Shown here piece by piece: positions 13,801-22,090 of a DNA stretch of 64,000 nt. The DNA is taken from the NCBI GenBank assembly GCA_022570795.1, contig JAKUDP010000006.1, positions 1 to 64,000 of the forward strand. The letters are read 5' to 3'. The translations under genes and the position numbers were made by a program. Position 1 is the stretch's first letter, and each line of letters starts with the position of its first letter. The notes below the pieces were generated by a model that saw only the letters and a list, made by a program, of their open reading frames with translations, ran no database searches and was not told the DNA's origin. The stretch comes from Sphaerulina vaccinii (lineage: Eukaryota; Ascomycota; Dothideomycetes; Mycosphaerellales; Mycosphaerellaceae).

Positions 13801-13896
13801 AGGAGTGGTGGCACCGTGTCGATTGCTACGGTCTGCGACTACTCTCACCAAGAGGTCGGTGGAGGAACCGTGCCCATCGTTGTAGACTCGACTCAT
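10876..13896 (-). CDS. Third ORF of the Gypsy element, large protein of unknown function
   Basis: An uninterrupted 1006-codon frame with an ATG at 13896, downstream of pol where some retroelements carry an extra gene. I recognise no domain. It has no signal peptide and no convincing transmembrane segment, so it does not look like an envelope protein. The N-terminal third has a helical, aromatic-rich stretch (around residues 55-190, for example AWSEFKTFLRIYLAAKYN). The middle has conserved-looking Trp/Gly/His patches (HWVGPGGK, WTFGWKPKSD), then a Ser/Asp-rich linker (residues ~720-790) and a C-terminal helical part with hydrophobic runs. It ends ANCT with TGA at 10878-10876 and the frame stays open beyond the stop. 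The intact length in a RIP-active genome implies selection or recent arrival. Alternatives are a captured host gene or a diverged second capsid-like protein. Confidence 0.7.
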   Translation of the reverse strand: MSRVYNDGHGSSTDLLVRVVADRSNRHGATTPPHSSRDYGPVSYHQFVENETWYCELVKESISQAGWGNEDTMPEMPDFFLRLSAEGNQKGVVVGHIRLHSAQLWEALVLFHKGHEKGDIRFCRSVVNAWSEFKTFLRIYLAAKYNCDKGTERVLFAQDLEDVYDFSALTTFTVRPAWNQGKVGYNSNRRVLVDMVAKEAVPTADILTREDLDPLTCTVTGKEQSFDGFDLSRGREEDELEVDRAESGVLTRTTEGPDDEEVTLVRVREYPTSWNTLHARIQQGTGTVQALGQAEATAPARAGTLVTDGNVSYTGIEDGRAIGPMEFDPFRSRRRQQAATGELPGKMFEEHPRCRPQNNGAVLRWTPAQLGLSCLEAPSAAGPFYNDKSNRVLRCEYIGIMEAPRNPDQMTPFFGVTKNKVLAGKPQVGFPATHWVGPGGKSALKNSQGHFCHRDTIQITTQTRDDLKAASDSRMQEYNAKKSRTNGGNAATAFIKEHGDLQSFREETHLHLANAELIVGQKMPSCRFDDGQQSIEDRKVHQVSVATIQYDEQDPAPQLDGYVTDLYQLWLRTYAQYRGTKATFWSSVQHLLQLIVAHPTTGENAFDWTFGWKPKSDKLDSQFPEVDLDPLIFDVEAWVNSEPGQTFAEWYMAGGRSFEGRGLATTRQVVMAHNTTTLTDEQWYLLFHGAYRKVADIPRYSEDVIKAWGSSRLPRTLTGLGVGEVPTSYIETPSDDESESSTTAGRREDDWEGTASDRRVYPRGTRHNDLTNLTRTSGGSGTGLNLSTMFGRTPSGKQDDYDIAAPDHQRVWLQIDATALVRELTSLRPYLYPPASAHPGIARVYRPTLFDREKSVASSNLVTQVMAKAGGPVLSVIATAMVKAGFKAHLDADSNFMHAALRHSLEVINALVQFAPVIPTALPPAFSTLFDGTTSFSHNHKASLVQATAIIEGLSEGERGRFDDEYRLAVQEYGATSNSSQFTDTAYLIRNHEATNKWAIVMANCT

Positions 13897-14315
13897 CTTG
13901 GGCGTGGCTCGCCTGCCCTGCGCGAGCTTTGGGTGGGTTCGTGCGATCGTGCGAGGTGCGAGGTGCGAGTTCGGTGATTTTTCGATTTGGTGGGATTCGT
14001 AGGATCGTTCGAGTGGTGAGGTTGTCCCAAGGGTGCTCGTTCGTGTTTGAATTGGTAGGTTGTGTCACTAGTTACTGCTGGAGAAGATTTCTGCAAGCGT
14101 TGTTGTTGTTGTCGTAAGTAGATTCACGCGTTGTGTTGTCACTGGAAGATTCGAACAAACTTGGTTGCCACCCAGCAACGCTTCTTCGTCGCACCGTGTC
14201 GGCGCGCTCTTCACCATGCAGATTCAACTCATGTTGCTGCGAATGCCGCATATAACACCATACCTGGTTCATACACGCTATTCATGTGGCCTAATCGCTT
14301 CTGGTATGTAGTCGT
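13897..14315 (-). other. Spacer between pol and the third ORF of the Gypsy element
   Basis: About 420 bases with no good frame. It holds three perfect tandem copies of GTGCGAG (13949-13969) and one GCACCGTGT word (near 14191) related to the palindrome of the leader. A spacer of this size rather than an overlap suggests that the third ORF is expressed from its own promoter or a spliced RNA instead of by frameshifting (inference). Confidence 0.4.
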
Positions 14316-17300
14316 TCAGGAGTCGGCCAAAGCCTTCTCCTTACCACCTGATTTCACCGGTACCTTCGTCTTCACACGGCGCAGCAGCTGGTACTCTGGT
14401 ACTTTGGACTCAAGAGGAGGAATCAGATGTGCATACCTGCGCTTGAAGGGGTGGAGGTGGTCGCCATGAAAGTGCCCTTGGATCTTCTTGCCATTGATTT
14501 GGCGCAGGGTATACGATCGCTGGTGGTCCCCTCCGTAGCCTGTGACGATGAAAGGTCCTCTGAAGCTTGGTGCAAGCTTTTCTCGCTTTCCTTTGTTGGA
14601 GGTGTCTTCCAGCATCACTGCTTGCCCTGGGTAGAAGGTTTGGCCACCAACTCCTTGGTCATATCTGGTCTTCTGGCGATCACGACGAACCTCATCACGG
14701 TGGCGCACTTCTTCAAGGACCTCCTGCCGTCTGGCCATGAACCCGTACACCAGTGCTCCCATTTCTGGTTCCGTTGGTATATCGAATTCAGGAGCTGTGA
14801 ACCAATCCAGAAGGTTTTGCTTGGAAGGAGTTGGCAGTGCCCATTCGGTTGGTTTCATATCCGCAGGTTTACACCCAAAGGCGATCTCGCACGGAGAGTA
14901 TCCCAGATGCTGGATGTATCTGGCGTTCACATCCCTCGTGCGTTTGGGTAGGTCAAGATCCCAATCAGGGTGCGACTCCACGAAGCCTCGAAGGTCGGCC
15001 TCCATCAAGGATTCAACTGTCTTCATCATAGTGCGTTGCAGGATATCATTACCTTTCTCCACCATGCCAACAGGCCTCGAGGCTCCGGAGGGAGAGAAGG
15101 CCAGGTAGATCCTATTATTCTTGCAAAAGGCTTTGGTGGACTTGGCGATGTAGTGTCTTCCTGGGTCGCAGAAGATCGCTGCTGGTGAGGGAAACTGTGC
15201 GAGATATCCCGAAAGTCCTCGGATTGTGTCATCGGCTGTATTTCCTGGTGAAGCCATTGTAAAGGACATCCGGTCGAAGTAGTCAATTAGGTGTAGGACA
15301 TACTTGTTCCCTCTAGCGGTTGCTGGAAACGGGCCAATCCAATCCATACCGAAGAGCTGCCACGGAGCCATCACCTCGATTGGCAGCTGCGGTTGTGACC
15401 TGGTTCGGTTGGCGTATCTCGCGCATTGTATGCATCCAAGGATATACTCCCTGACATCTGAGGCGATGTTGGGCCAGAATACCACGTTCAGCTTCTTGAT
15501 GGTAATATCGGCGTGGAAGTGCCCTTGCTCGTCGTGGACCTGCTGCAATAACGGTCCAACCTCTCGCGGCAATAGGCAAACAGCCCATTGCATGCCCTTG
15601 CACCTCTGGTACAGCAGCCTACCTGAACGCTCATCATACCTGTAGTGGCTCGCCTTTCGTTTGAAAGCTGCACGCTTTGCGGCATCGACTGGTGGGAGTT
15701 CTCCTGTTCTGCAGTACCGGTACATCTCACTGTACCACGGAGACACTTCCAGCTCAGTGTTGTCCATAGCCTGCATCCCCGCCGCCACCGAAAACGTCGT
15801 CCAGCCCACTGGACGTATTGTGCCATCACCGGGTATCAAGGCAGAATCGACACCGTGCGCTTGGTAGGTCCGCACCATCTTCGCCGAGAGTTGCTTCAGG
15901 GTGTCTTGGTAACCTCCCTTTCCACTCTTCCAGTACCATTCATCACCAATGGGATGGCTTTCAATCTCTTTGGCGAGTGCTTTGGTTAATGGTGTCTCGA
16001 TGATCTCTTCTTGTTCATCGAACTCAAAGATGGTTCTGGACAGGCCATCTGCAGCAGCGTTTTTGCGTCCGGCAATCCACTCCAGCCGAATATTGAGCAT
16101 GCGTAGCTTCTGAACCCACCGGAAGTAAATGTCTTCATGGGTGTTGGAGTTAAGGAAACCCTCCAGAGGTTTCTGATCGAAGAAGATCGTAGACACCTCG
16201 TCAGTTTGCATCCAGTGCTTGAACTTCATCGCGCCTCGAACGATAACCAGCAGTTCGCGTTTGTACGTGTCATAGTTTCTCTCGGTCTTGGTGAATCTGA
16301 ACGAGTCGTACCACAATGGTCGTTCTTCACCGTCCTGGATCTGAGTGATGACAATCCCTGCTCCGCCGCCAGAAGCATCAGTATACATACGGCATGGTAG
16401 TTTCGGGTCGTGGCCGAACATGGCTGCTGCTGTGTAGCATAGTTTCTTGAGAAGATTGAAGGAGAGTTCTTGGACCGCGTTCCATTCAAACTCTTTCTTT
16501 CCTGTTAGGATGGTGAGAGGCAACGCGATTTGTGAGAAGTTCTTCACCCAGCGCTTGGTGGTTTGCACCGTGCCAAGGAACTCTCGGACGTTCTCCTGAC
16601 TTTGAGGTACTGGCCAAGCCTTAATCCTCTTTAGCGCTTCCTCCTTGATGTGCATTGCACCGCCAAGGTGGTGCCAGCGGCCCATTGCAAAGATCTTCTT
16701 CATGAACAGCTTGATTTTTCTTGGTGAGAGCTTCATTTGAGCCCACATCAATCGAGGGAAGAGGTGGTCTTTGAGGAACGTAAAGCCTCGCTCGAACACC
16801 TGGTCTTCAGGAACACCGGAGCCCAGGGCTGCAAAGCCATCGTCCATATAGGCCATCGCGTGCTGTACATCCGGCTGCTCTCCTCCGTAGATCAGAGAGG
16901 GTTCCGCGTTAGGTGGCGGTATGGCTCCAAGGACAATGTGCATCAGCTCTGTCATAGTGAAAGAGGAGGTCCTGCAACCTTGGGGCATGCGGGTAGGTTG
17001 GTACTGTCCCATCCCTGGCACGGTGAATGCCAGCAGATACCGATCTTCCGGATGCACTGGTACCGACCAGTATGCGTGCTTCACGTCGAACTGAAAGAGG
17101 ACTTTGTGCGATGGATTGGATAGAAAGTCGTGTACTGCTTCCTGCAGGTGCATCCAACTCCCAGGTTGATCCTCGAACACCCAGTGGTAGTCAAATACCA
17201 GTCGGGGTTCCTCTTGGCCTGGCTTCGGAACGATCATTGGTGCGGCATTCCAGCCTGACAATCTTCCATTGGCGTGGAAAGTCTTTTCGTACATCCCGGC

Positions 17301-17972
17301 GTCAATGCCTTCTTGTATGATTCTTCGCAGCCAGTACTCTTTTTGCCCAGCATAACGGCGTTGCTTCTCACTGTGCACTGGTGTTCCTTCCTTCAATCGG
17401 ACACGGTGGTGTATCAGATCTGTAGGCGGGATGTCTTTCAGGTTCTCCGCAAAGCAGTCTCGATAGGTCCACAAGAGAGCTTTCACCCTGCTGCGTTGTT
17501 CTTCGGTCTCTGCCACAGGGCCGAGAGGTGCGAATTGCCGCTCTTTGAACCACCAGTCAAGGTCCACGTCTTCTGGTACCTTGTTGATGTCCAACCGAAT
17601 CACTCTGCGATCGATTGGGTATGGCTGCTTTGCCGGTGCATTCGCTCTGGTCTCGGACACACCTGCAGAGCGCACCAATTTAATGGAGTTCTGATCTGGT
17701 GATGGATGCTTCAGGCAATAGAATGCAGTCTTGCATCGGCAAGGAGCCGGCAGTTCGGACGATGTTGCACCGTGCAGTCTCCATTCAAGGTAAAGCTGGT
17801 CATGGTTCACTGCTCCCAGCATAGTGTCTTCATCGTTGGACGTCACTTTCTCTACCAGGTTTGGTGGTATCGGTGGAGGACCTGGCGCCACCCGAGGAGG
17901 TCTTGGAGGTAGAAGGTCTTCAAAGGCAGGAGATGCTTTGGTATCAATACTCGACTCGGCTATGGTATCCAT
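14316..17972 (-). CDS. pol: Gypsy Pol: reverse transcriptase, RNase H, integrase
   Basis: The frame is 1218 codons from the first ATG (17972) and stays open upstream to 18041, overlapping gag, so it is probably entered by a -1 frameshift at 18017-18023. RT: FDVKHAYWSVPV, RMPQGCRTSSF and YMDD (about residue 374). RNase H: MYTDASGGGAGI (about 529), the KRELL glutamate, and a final AADGLSR. Integrase: an H-x3-H/C-x2-C zinc module (HDEQGHFHAD, CIQCARY; about 814-850), then the catalytic triad in MDWIGPF, FCDPGRHY and VEKGNDIL with exactly 35 residues between the second Asp and the Glu. A chromodomain is not evident; the tail (YPGQAVMLEDTS, RGPFIVTGY, GDHLHPFKRR) is the usual GPY/F-type integrase end. 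All catalytic residues I can check are present, so the enzyme may be competent. Confidence 0.92.
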   Translation of the reverse strand: MDTIAESSIDTKASPAFEDLLPPRPPRVAPGPPPIPPNLVEKVTSNDEDTMLGAVNHDQLYLEWRLHGATSSELPAPCRCKTAFYCLKHPSPDQNSIKLVRSAGVSETRANAPAKQPYPIDRRVIRLDINKVPEDVDLDWWFKERQFAPLGPVAETEEQRSRVKALLWTYRDCFAENLKDIPPTDLIHHRVRLKEGTPVHSEKQRRYAGQKEYWLRRIIQEGIDAGMYEKTFHANGRLSGWNAAPMIVPKPGQEEPRLVFDYHWVFEDQPGSWMHLQEAVHDFLSNPSHKVLFQFDVKHAYWSVPVHPEDRYLLAFTVPGMGQYQPTRMPQGCRTSSFTMTELMHIVLGAIPPPNAEPSLIYGGEQPDVQHAMAYMDDGFAALGSGVPEDQVFERGFTFLKDHLFPRLMWAQMKLSPRKIKLFMKKIFAMGRWHHLGGAMHIKEEALKRIKAWPVPQSQENVREFLGTVQTTKRWVKNFSQIALPLTILTGKKEFEWNAVQELSFNLLKKLCYTAAAMFGHDPKLPCRMYTDASGGGAGIVITQIQDGEERPLWYDSFRFTKTERNYDTYKRELLVIVRGAMKFKHWMQTDEVSTIFFDQKPLEGFLNSNTHEDIYFRWVQKLRMLNIRLEWIAGRKNAAADGLSRTIFEFDEQEEIIETPLTKALAKEIESHPIGDEWYWKSGKGGYQDTLKQLSAKMVRTYQAHGVDSALIPGDGTIRPVGWTTFSVAAGMQAMDNTELEVSPWYSEMYRYCRTGELPPVDAAKRAAFKRKASHYRYDERSGRLLYQRCKGMQWAVCLLPREVGPLLQQVHDEQGHFHADITIKKLNVVFWPNIASDVREYILGCIQCARYANRTRSQPQLPIEVMAPWQLFGMDWIGPFPATARGNKYVLHLIDYFDRMSFTMASPGNTADDTIRGLSGYLAQFPSPAAIFCDPGRHYIAKSTKAFCKNNRIYLAFSPSGASRPVGMVEKGNDILQRTMMKTVESLMEADLRGFVESHPDWDLDLPKRTRDVNARYIQHLGYSPCEIAFGCKPADMKPTEWALPTPSKQNLLDWFTAPEFDIPTEPEMGALVYGFMARRQEVLEEVRHRDEVRRDRQKTRYDQGVGGQTFYPGQAVMLEDTSNKGKREKLAPSFRGPFIVTGYGGDHQRSYTLRQINGKKIQGHFHGDHLHPFKRRYAHLIPPLESKVPEYQLLRRVKTKVPVKSGGKEKALADS

Positions 17973-17993
17973 ACATGAAGTACCAAGCCCTTT

Positions 17994-18023
17994 AGAGTCC
18001 TGCTTAGGACTCTTCAGTTTCCC
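17994..18023 (-). promoter_or_regulatory. Programmed -1 ribosomal frameshift signal between gag and pol
   Basis: On the minus strand the last gag codons read CTG GGA AAC TGA. The seven bases G GGA AAC (18023-18017) form a canonical X-XXY-YYZ slippery heptamer in exactly the gag frame, directly before the gag stop. Slipping back one base enters the pol frame, open from 18041 to 14316. Three bases past the heptamer comes a perfect inverted repeat: AGAGTCCT (18013-18006), a four-base loop, and AGGACTCT (18001-17994). The 3-base spacer is shorter than the usual 5-9, and breathing of the outer A-T pair would lengthen it. Frameshifting would give a Gag-Pol fusion. The alternative is re-initiation at the ATG at 17972. 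Confidence 0.8.
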
Positions 18024-21000
18024 AGGTGGGTGGCAGAGTCGTTACGGTGTAACATGCCGTGCTTGTCTACCAGTTCGTCGAAAGACTTGGTTGAGTGTAC
18101 ATATGGACGAGCTGAGTTGCGGTGGGCTGGCGAAGCTCCCAAGCCCTCCGATGATGCTTCATCGTCCGAGTCAGATTCCGAGGTGCCTTCTGACTCCTCG
18201 CTCTCGGACGAGACGTCTGTCATCCGATCGTGATCACACCACGGTGTGTTGGCATCGTGTGTGGCACCGATCTTCCCAGAAGGCAGTGGAATGGTGGTCT
18301 GAACAGTGGGCGCGACAAGCTCCATTCGCTTCTCTCCACGGCTGGGGTCACCAATGCATAGGCTTTCAGCACGAATGTCTATAGTTGCATTGACACTGAA
18401 AAGCCAAGGGATGCCCAGCAGTAGAACCAGCTGCGGTAGTGGGCCGTTTCCAGCAACCTGTTCCGCGGTCCCTGGTGCCACAACTGCCCACGTGCGTCGG
18501 TAGATGCCATTTGCGGACGTGTTGATGAAGACCCAGTGCTGCAATGGCACGGCGTCACCGCTGGCGACTCCCATATACAGCTGTCTCGAATCAATCTCCT
18601 TGAGATCCCGCAGCACCAGCTTTAGCTTCAGCACCAGTGGCATATAAACCACGTTCAAGTCCGATCCTTGGTCGGCGTGTGAGAGACAACGGGGAACAGA
18701 CATTCGGATGCCTGAGTCGTCTTTCCATACCAGGACCTCTACTGAGAACGATTTGCCTTCCTTCTCGAGGTGGGCGCGGAAGTCCTTTTCAACCTCACTA
18801 TCTGAAGCACCACGCTCCAGCTTGTTGAGGAGCATGTTCTTCGTGAGGTCGCCTGGTCGGAGCTTGGGCTTCTCTACCTCTGCTGTCGTCTCGCACGGTG
18901 AAGGATGTGGGTTGAAATCGTCGAGATACGACTCAACATGGTGAAGATTGGCCCTTGACTTCTTGCCTCGTGGTTCCCGTGGTGCTTTACTCAGATTGAT
19001 GGTGTCATCTCGGAACTTCGGTGACAGCTGGAAAAGCTCCCACGCATCTACATTCAGCTTCTGGCGCTGCCAGATACGCTTGGTTAACGCTTTGCTGTCG
19101 ACCGGTCCTTCCTCCACGAAGAACTGAATCGGTTGAAGCTCCTTCCGAGACTTCTTCTTCTTCTTTGGTGCAGATGGAAGGGTAGGCACAAAACCAGGTG
19201 GTGCAGCTGGTCCTTCGGCATTTTCACCATGCTCGATAAGGTCATGTATGCCCATAGGGCGGTGAATGCGGTCCTGGCGTTCCTGGGCAGGCAAGTGTGC
19301 TCCGATCATTGGGTCAAAGCGCTGTTGGTGGTTGCCTTGCTCTGTGCGAACAGCCGGCATCGTGAGCTTGGTGAAGTCTTTTCCCATCACTTTATCACCA
19401 AGGTTAGCATGGCGGTCGATACGCTCCTTGTTACCTTCACCATCCATGAAGAAGAATCTGTTGGTGTTCGAGAACTTGACCCGGCGTCTTGGTGCCTTCT
19501 CATCGTCGGTGTCTTCTGGAGTGAAGACTGAGAATGCCTCAAACACACTGTCTGAGTCAGACTCGTCGGAGATGTAACCACGCTCGCGTCGGACGTTTGC
19601 TTGCCGAGCAGGCATCGTGATTGAGTTCGCTCCTGATGCAAAGCCACCATCGCCGAAGACCAAGTTCTTCAGGTGGTTCTGCTCATCGCGAGACAGTACT
19701 GGTGGATTGCCAGGGCAATCAGCTCCTCTCACAGCTTTGTGGCCGATCACTCCATCCTTGATGCACAGGAAGCCCAAGGATTTGTCGTACTTGCGTGACC
19801 CATTCACGAATTCGTTGCGCGAAGTCTTGGGGTCGAATGCTGTCTTTCCGTAACCAGGTGATTGACCAAAACCTGGTGTGGGTGCAGAGGCATTGGTGGC
19901 TGGCTCCGAAGCATTGCCTTGCGTCGCCGTACTTGATCCTGCGCCCGGTGTGGCGCGTTCAGCTTTTCCCTGAACATTCTGAGCGGTGTTGATGTTTCGC
20001 TTTGGCAGCACTGAATAGCCAGCACGGTCACACATGGCTATCACTTCCGCGAAGCTCATTTCGGCTGCACCAGAGTGTGCGGTCAGCAACTTCTGCTTGG
20101 GTGCGTTATCCGCTGCAACAGTGGGTTCAGTAGCAAGCTCAGCTTGGGCTCGCAGCTTATATTTGTCGTACGGATGTGGGTCACGACGCGATAGCTCTTT
20201 CAGCTGGTGGAGGGTGTCCAGCTTGTCTTGCGGTATACGAAGAGTATCACCACGCCCATCTTTGAGCGTAAGCGCGGGCATCAGTTCGTCCATGAGTTCC
20301 AAACGCTTGCTCTCGATCATAGCTTCCACCAACTTCTTCTCGGTATCTAGTCGCTTTTCCTGCAGGACCGCATGTTCATATGCACCGTGCAAAGAGCGGT
20401 CTGCTGTGGTGCAGTACTCGAGTGATTTGATCATCAGGGCTGGAGTTCGGATCCCATTCAAGTATGCATCCACAGCGATGGAGAGGAATGTCTGGTGCAG
20501 GGCTGACAACGTAACACCGGCTTCTCTGTCTTGTCCGCCACAGTTGACAAGCAGATCGACTGCGCGGTGGTAGTACTCCAGGAGGGTCTCTCCTTCGCCT
20601 TGACGCAGCTTTTGGAGCTTCGGCAGCGATGCATCATCGGTCACTTCTTGTCTTCCGTACCGACCTAAGAAGAGGTTCTTGAATGTCTGCAGGTCCGCAT
20701 CTGAAGCCTTGGACACCGAATTGTCCGAGAGCAGCTTGCTCACCATCTGATTGCGGTCTGCCCAGTCCTCTGCGTCGCTGCCGGCTTGGAGGTGCGAATC
20801 AATGGCCGAGAGCATCTCACCAGCAGGCACCTTGGCTTGACCAGGAAACTGTTTCTTGAGTTCGAACTCGACTTTGCGTAACCATCGAGTGCCGTTCTGC
20901 ATCGAGCCGTCCTTCTTCTTCCCGAAGAAGTAGGGGATCTGAGGCCCCATGTTGCCGATCACACTGTCACGCTTCTCGCTCATCTTGGGCGAGGTTTGGG

Positions 21001-21259
21001 ACTGCTCCTGATGGTGTTTCTTCAGGAGTTCGTACGTTGCAGGACCGAGCAAGGTGCGAAGTCTCTCTTGTCTTGCGGAGAAGTCTTGTATTGGTGATGG
21101 AAGATTTGGTGATGGTGATTGGAAATCTTCTGAACGGTATCCCGCTTCCTGCAGTTCTTGAGCAAGGCTACCTGGTCGTTCACGGACGGGAGTTGTTGGT
21201 GGTGAAAGCGGTGGTGAAGATGGTGGCGAAGACAAAGTTGATGATGTGTAGCTGCTCAT
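18014..21259 (-). CDS. gag: Gypsy Gag with C-terminal aspartic protease
   Basis: 1081 codons from ATG at 21259. A Pro/Ser-rich N-terminus (residues 1-60) precedes a helical capsid-like region (about 90-320; for example ADLQTFKNLFLGRYG and LRQGEGETLLEYYHRAVDLL, typical of retrotransposon gag). Around residue 499 is a degenerate zinc knuckle, C-x7-GH-x7-C, lacking the second cysteine of the C-x2-C-x4-H-x4-C pattern. The retropepsin part has DQGSD (about 862, catalytic Asp in the D-x-G-S motif) and LVLLLGIPWLFSVNATID (about 945-965), the conserved flap-distal strand. It ends HLGN followed by TGA, where the frameshift signal lies. Acidic and basic linkers separate the domains. Intact, in contrast to the RIPped DNA on both sides. 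Confidence 0.88.
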   Translation of the reverse strand: MSSYTSSTLSSPPSSPPLSPPTTPVRERPGSLAQELQEAGYRSEDFQSPSPNLPSPIQDFSARQERLRTLLGPATYELLKKHHQEQSQTSPKMSEKRDSVIGNMGPQIPYFFGKKKDGSMQNGTRWLRKVEFELKKQFPGQAKVPAGEMLSAIDSHLQAGSDAEDWADRNQMVSKLLSDNSVSKASDADLQTFKNLFLGRYGRQEVTDDASLPKLQKLRQGEGETLLEYYHRAVDLLVNCGGQDREAGVTLSALHQTFLSIAVDAYLNGIRTPALMIKSLEYCTTADRSLHGAYEHAVLQEKRLDTEKKLVEAMIESKRLELMDELMPALTLKDGRGDTLRIPQDKLDTLHQLKELSRRDPHPYDKYKLRAQAELATEPTVAADNAPKQKLLTAHSGAAEMSFAEVIAMCDRAGYSVLPKRNINTAQNVQGKAERATPGAGSSTATQGNASEPATNASAPTPGFGQSPGYGKTAFDPKTSRNEFVNGSRKYDKSLGFLCIKDGVIGHKAVRGADCPGNPPVLSRDEQNHLKNLVFGDGGFASGANSITMPARQANVRRERGYISDESDSDSVFEAFSVFTPEDTDDEKAPRRRVKFSNTNRFFFMDGEGNKERIDRHANLGDKVMGKDFTKLTMPAVRTEQGNHQQRFDPMIGAHLPAQERQDRIHRPMGIHDLIEHGENAEGPAAPPGFVPTLPSAPKKKKKSRKELQPIQFFVEEGPVDSKALTKRIWQRQKLNVDAWELFQLSPKFRDDTINLSKAPREPRGKKSRANLHHVESYLDDFNPHPSPCETTAEVEKPKLRPGDLTKNMLLNKLERGASDSEVEKDFRAHLEKEGKSFSVEVLVWKDDSGIRMSVPRCLSHADQGSDLNVVYMPLVLKLKLVLRDLKEIDSRQLYMGVASGDAVPLQHWVFINTSANGIYRRTWAVVAPGTAEQVAGNGPLPQLVLLLGIPWLFSVNATIDIRAESLCIGDPSRGEKRMELVAPTVQTTIPLPSGKIGATHDANTPWCDHDRMTDVSSESEESEGTSESDSDDEASSEGLGASPAHRNSARPYVHSTKSFDELVDKHGMLHRNDSATHLGN

Positions 21260-22090
21260 TCACAACAGCCTCACGGTGGGTCTGTGGTCTGGAGGCACCG
21301 TGCAAATCCGGCTTGCCGCTCGTGATGGCACTGTGGACTGTGATGATTCGCTTTGTCGAACTGTGAGGGTTGCAAGACTTGGTTCAACCAAGCAGGATCA
21401 AAGCAGTGGTCAATCAACAAAGCTTGCAGCTGTATTGGGTAGGAAGCGTGAAGTCAATGGCAGGTGCTTCAGACACAAGGAGGCACCGTGTCTGACCTGT
21501 GGAAGTACCGTGTATAAGGTAATCCGCGTGTGGTCCACAGTGGATTCACCGTGCACGGTAAAACCGGAAGAAGGTGGCACCGTGCAGAAGAGGCACCGTG
21601 CAAGTGTGATCAAGCGTTCGTGGCTTCTCAAGGTAAGAGGCACCTTGGAGGAGTTGTTGTTGTCTAGGGAGTGACTGCTTGCAGCAGAAGGGTGGTGTAT
21701 CGAACGGTGGTTCAGCGGCTATCTGGGTCGTTGTCGTGCTTCTTGGAGGTTGGAGGACTTGAAGGTATAGCGGCAAGCTATTCGACGTATCGTGATCGTG
21801 AGAATGGAGTCCGCTCCGGCAAGGATTGGTCTCTCTTAGTCTTGATGCACGGTGATGTCGTTCTTCGGTCGCACCGTGTCTTGGGGGCACCTTGCAGAGA
21901 TGGCACCTTTCGACAGTCCAGAAGCAGATACGGGTTCCCACAGCGTCCACCAGAAAACAGCTGATAAGAACAAGACGGTAAGTCAGTAGTTGGGGGTATG
22001 TTGTTGATTGTAAGAGCTATCTGTCTATCTGCAAGGTGTAACCCTTCTGCGGAGGCACCGTGCAATGGCCTTGCCTGCCTCTCTATCCGG
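21260..22090 (-). repeat. Leader and probable 5' LTR of the Gypsy element, with palindrome cluster
   Basis: Non-coding DNA upstream of gag. The outer part (21950-22088) is the un-mutated partner of 8985-9152, which suggests that it is LTR; the exact LTR ends are not fixed. The region is studded with GGCACCGTGCA (exact at 21294-21304, 21576-21586, 21592-21602 and 22054-22064) and near matches (21482, 21546, 21868). The core GCAC-C-GTGC is an odd palindrome. Further copies lie in the gag, pol and 3' tail regions. A role as a binding site or RNA structure is inference. Confidence 0.6.

Larger units (their letters stand above)
9246..22090 (-). mobile_element. Ty3/Gypsy LTR retrotransposon island with extra ORFs
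   Basis: About 12.8 kb of GC-normal DNA between two AT-rich RIP blocks. On the minus strand, in order: leader/LTR (22090-21260), gag-protease (21259-18014), pol (frame entered near 18023, ending 14316) with RT, RNase H and integrase, then a third ORF of 1006 codons (13896-10876) and a broken fourth ORF (10788-9746), followed by a non-coding tail to about 9246. RT-RNase H-integrase order and a D-x35-E integrase place it in Ty3/Gypsy. Two full-length un-mutated LTRs are not seen: the right end resembles 8985-9152, but that copy is RIP-mutated. I could not fix the primer binding site, polypurine tract or target duplication. Confidence 0.85.

Noticed and set aside
10876..13896. Envelope protein (third ORF after pol)
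   Set aside because: No signal peptide, transmembrane segment or fusion-peptide-like stretch could be found.
21370..21420. Primer binding site near TGGTTGAACC on the minus strand
   Set aside because: It resembles a tRNA T-arm complement more than an acceptor end, and the LTR boundary is not fixed, so it cannot be supported.
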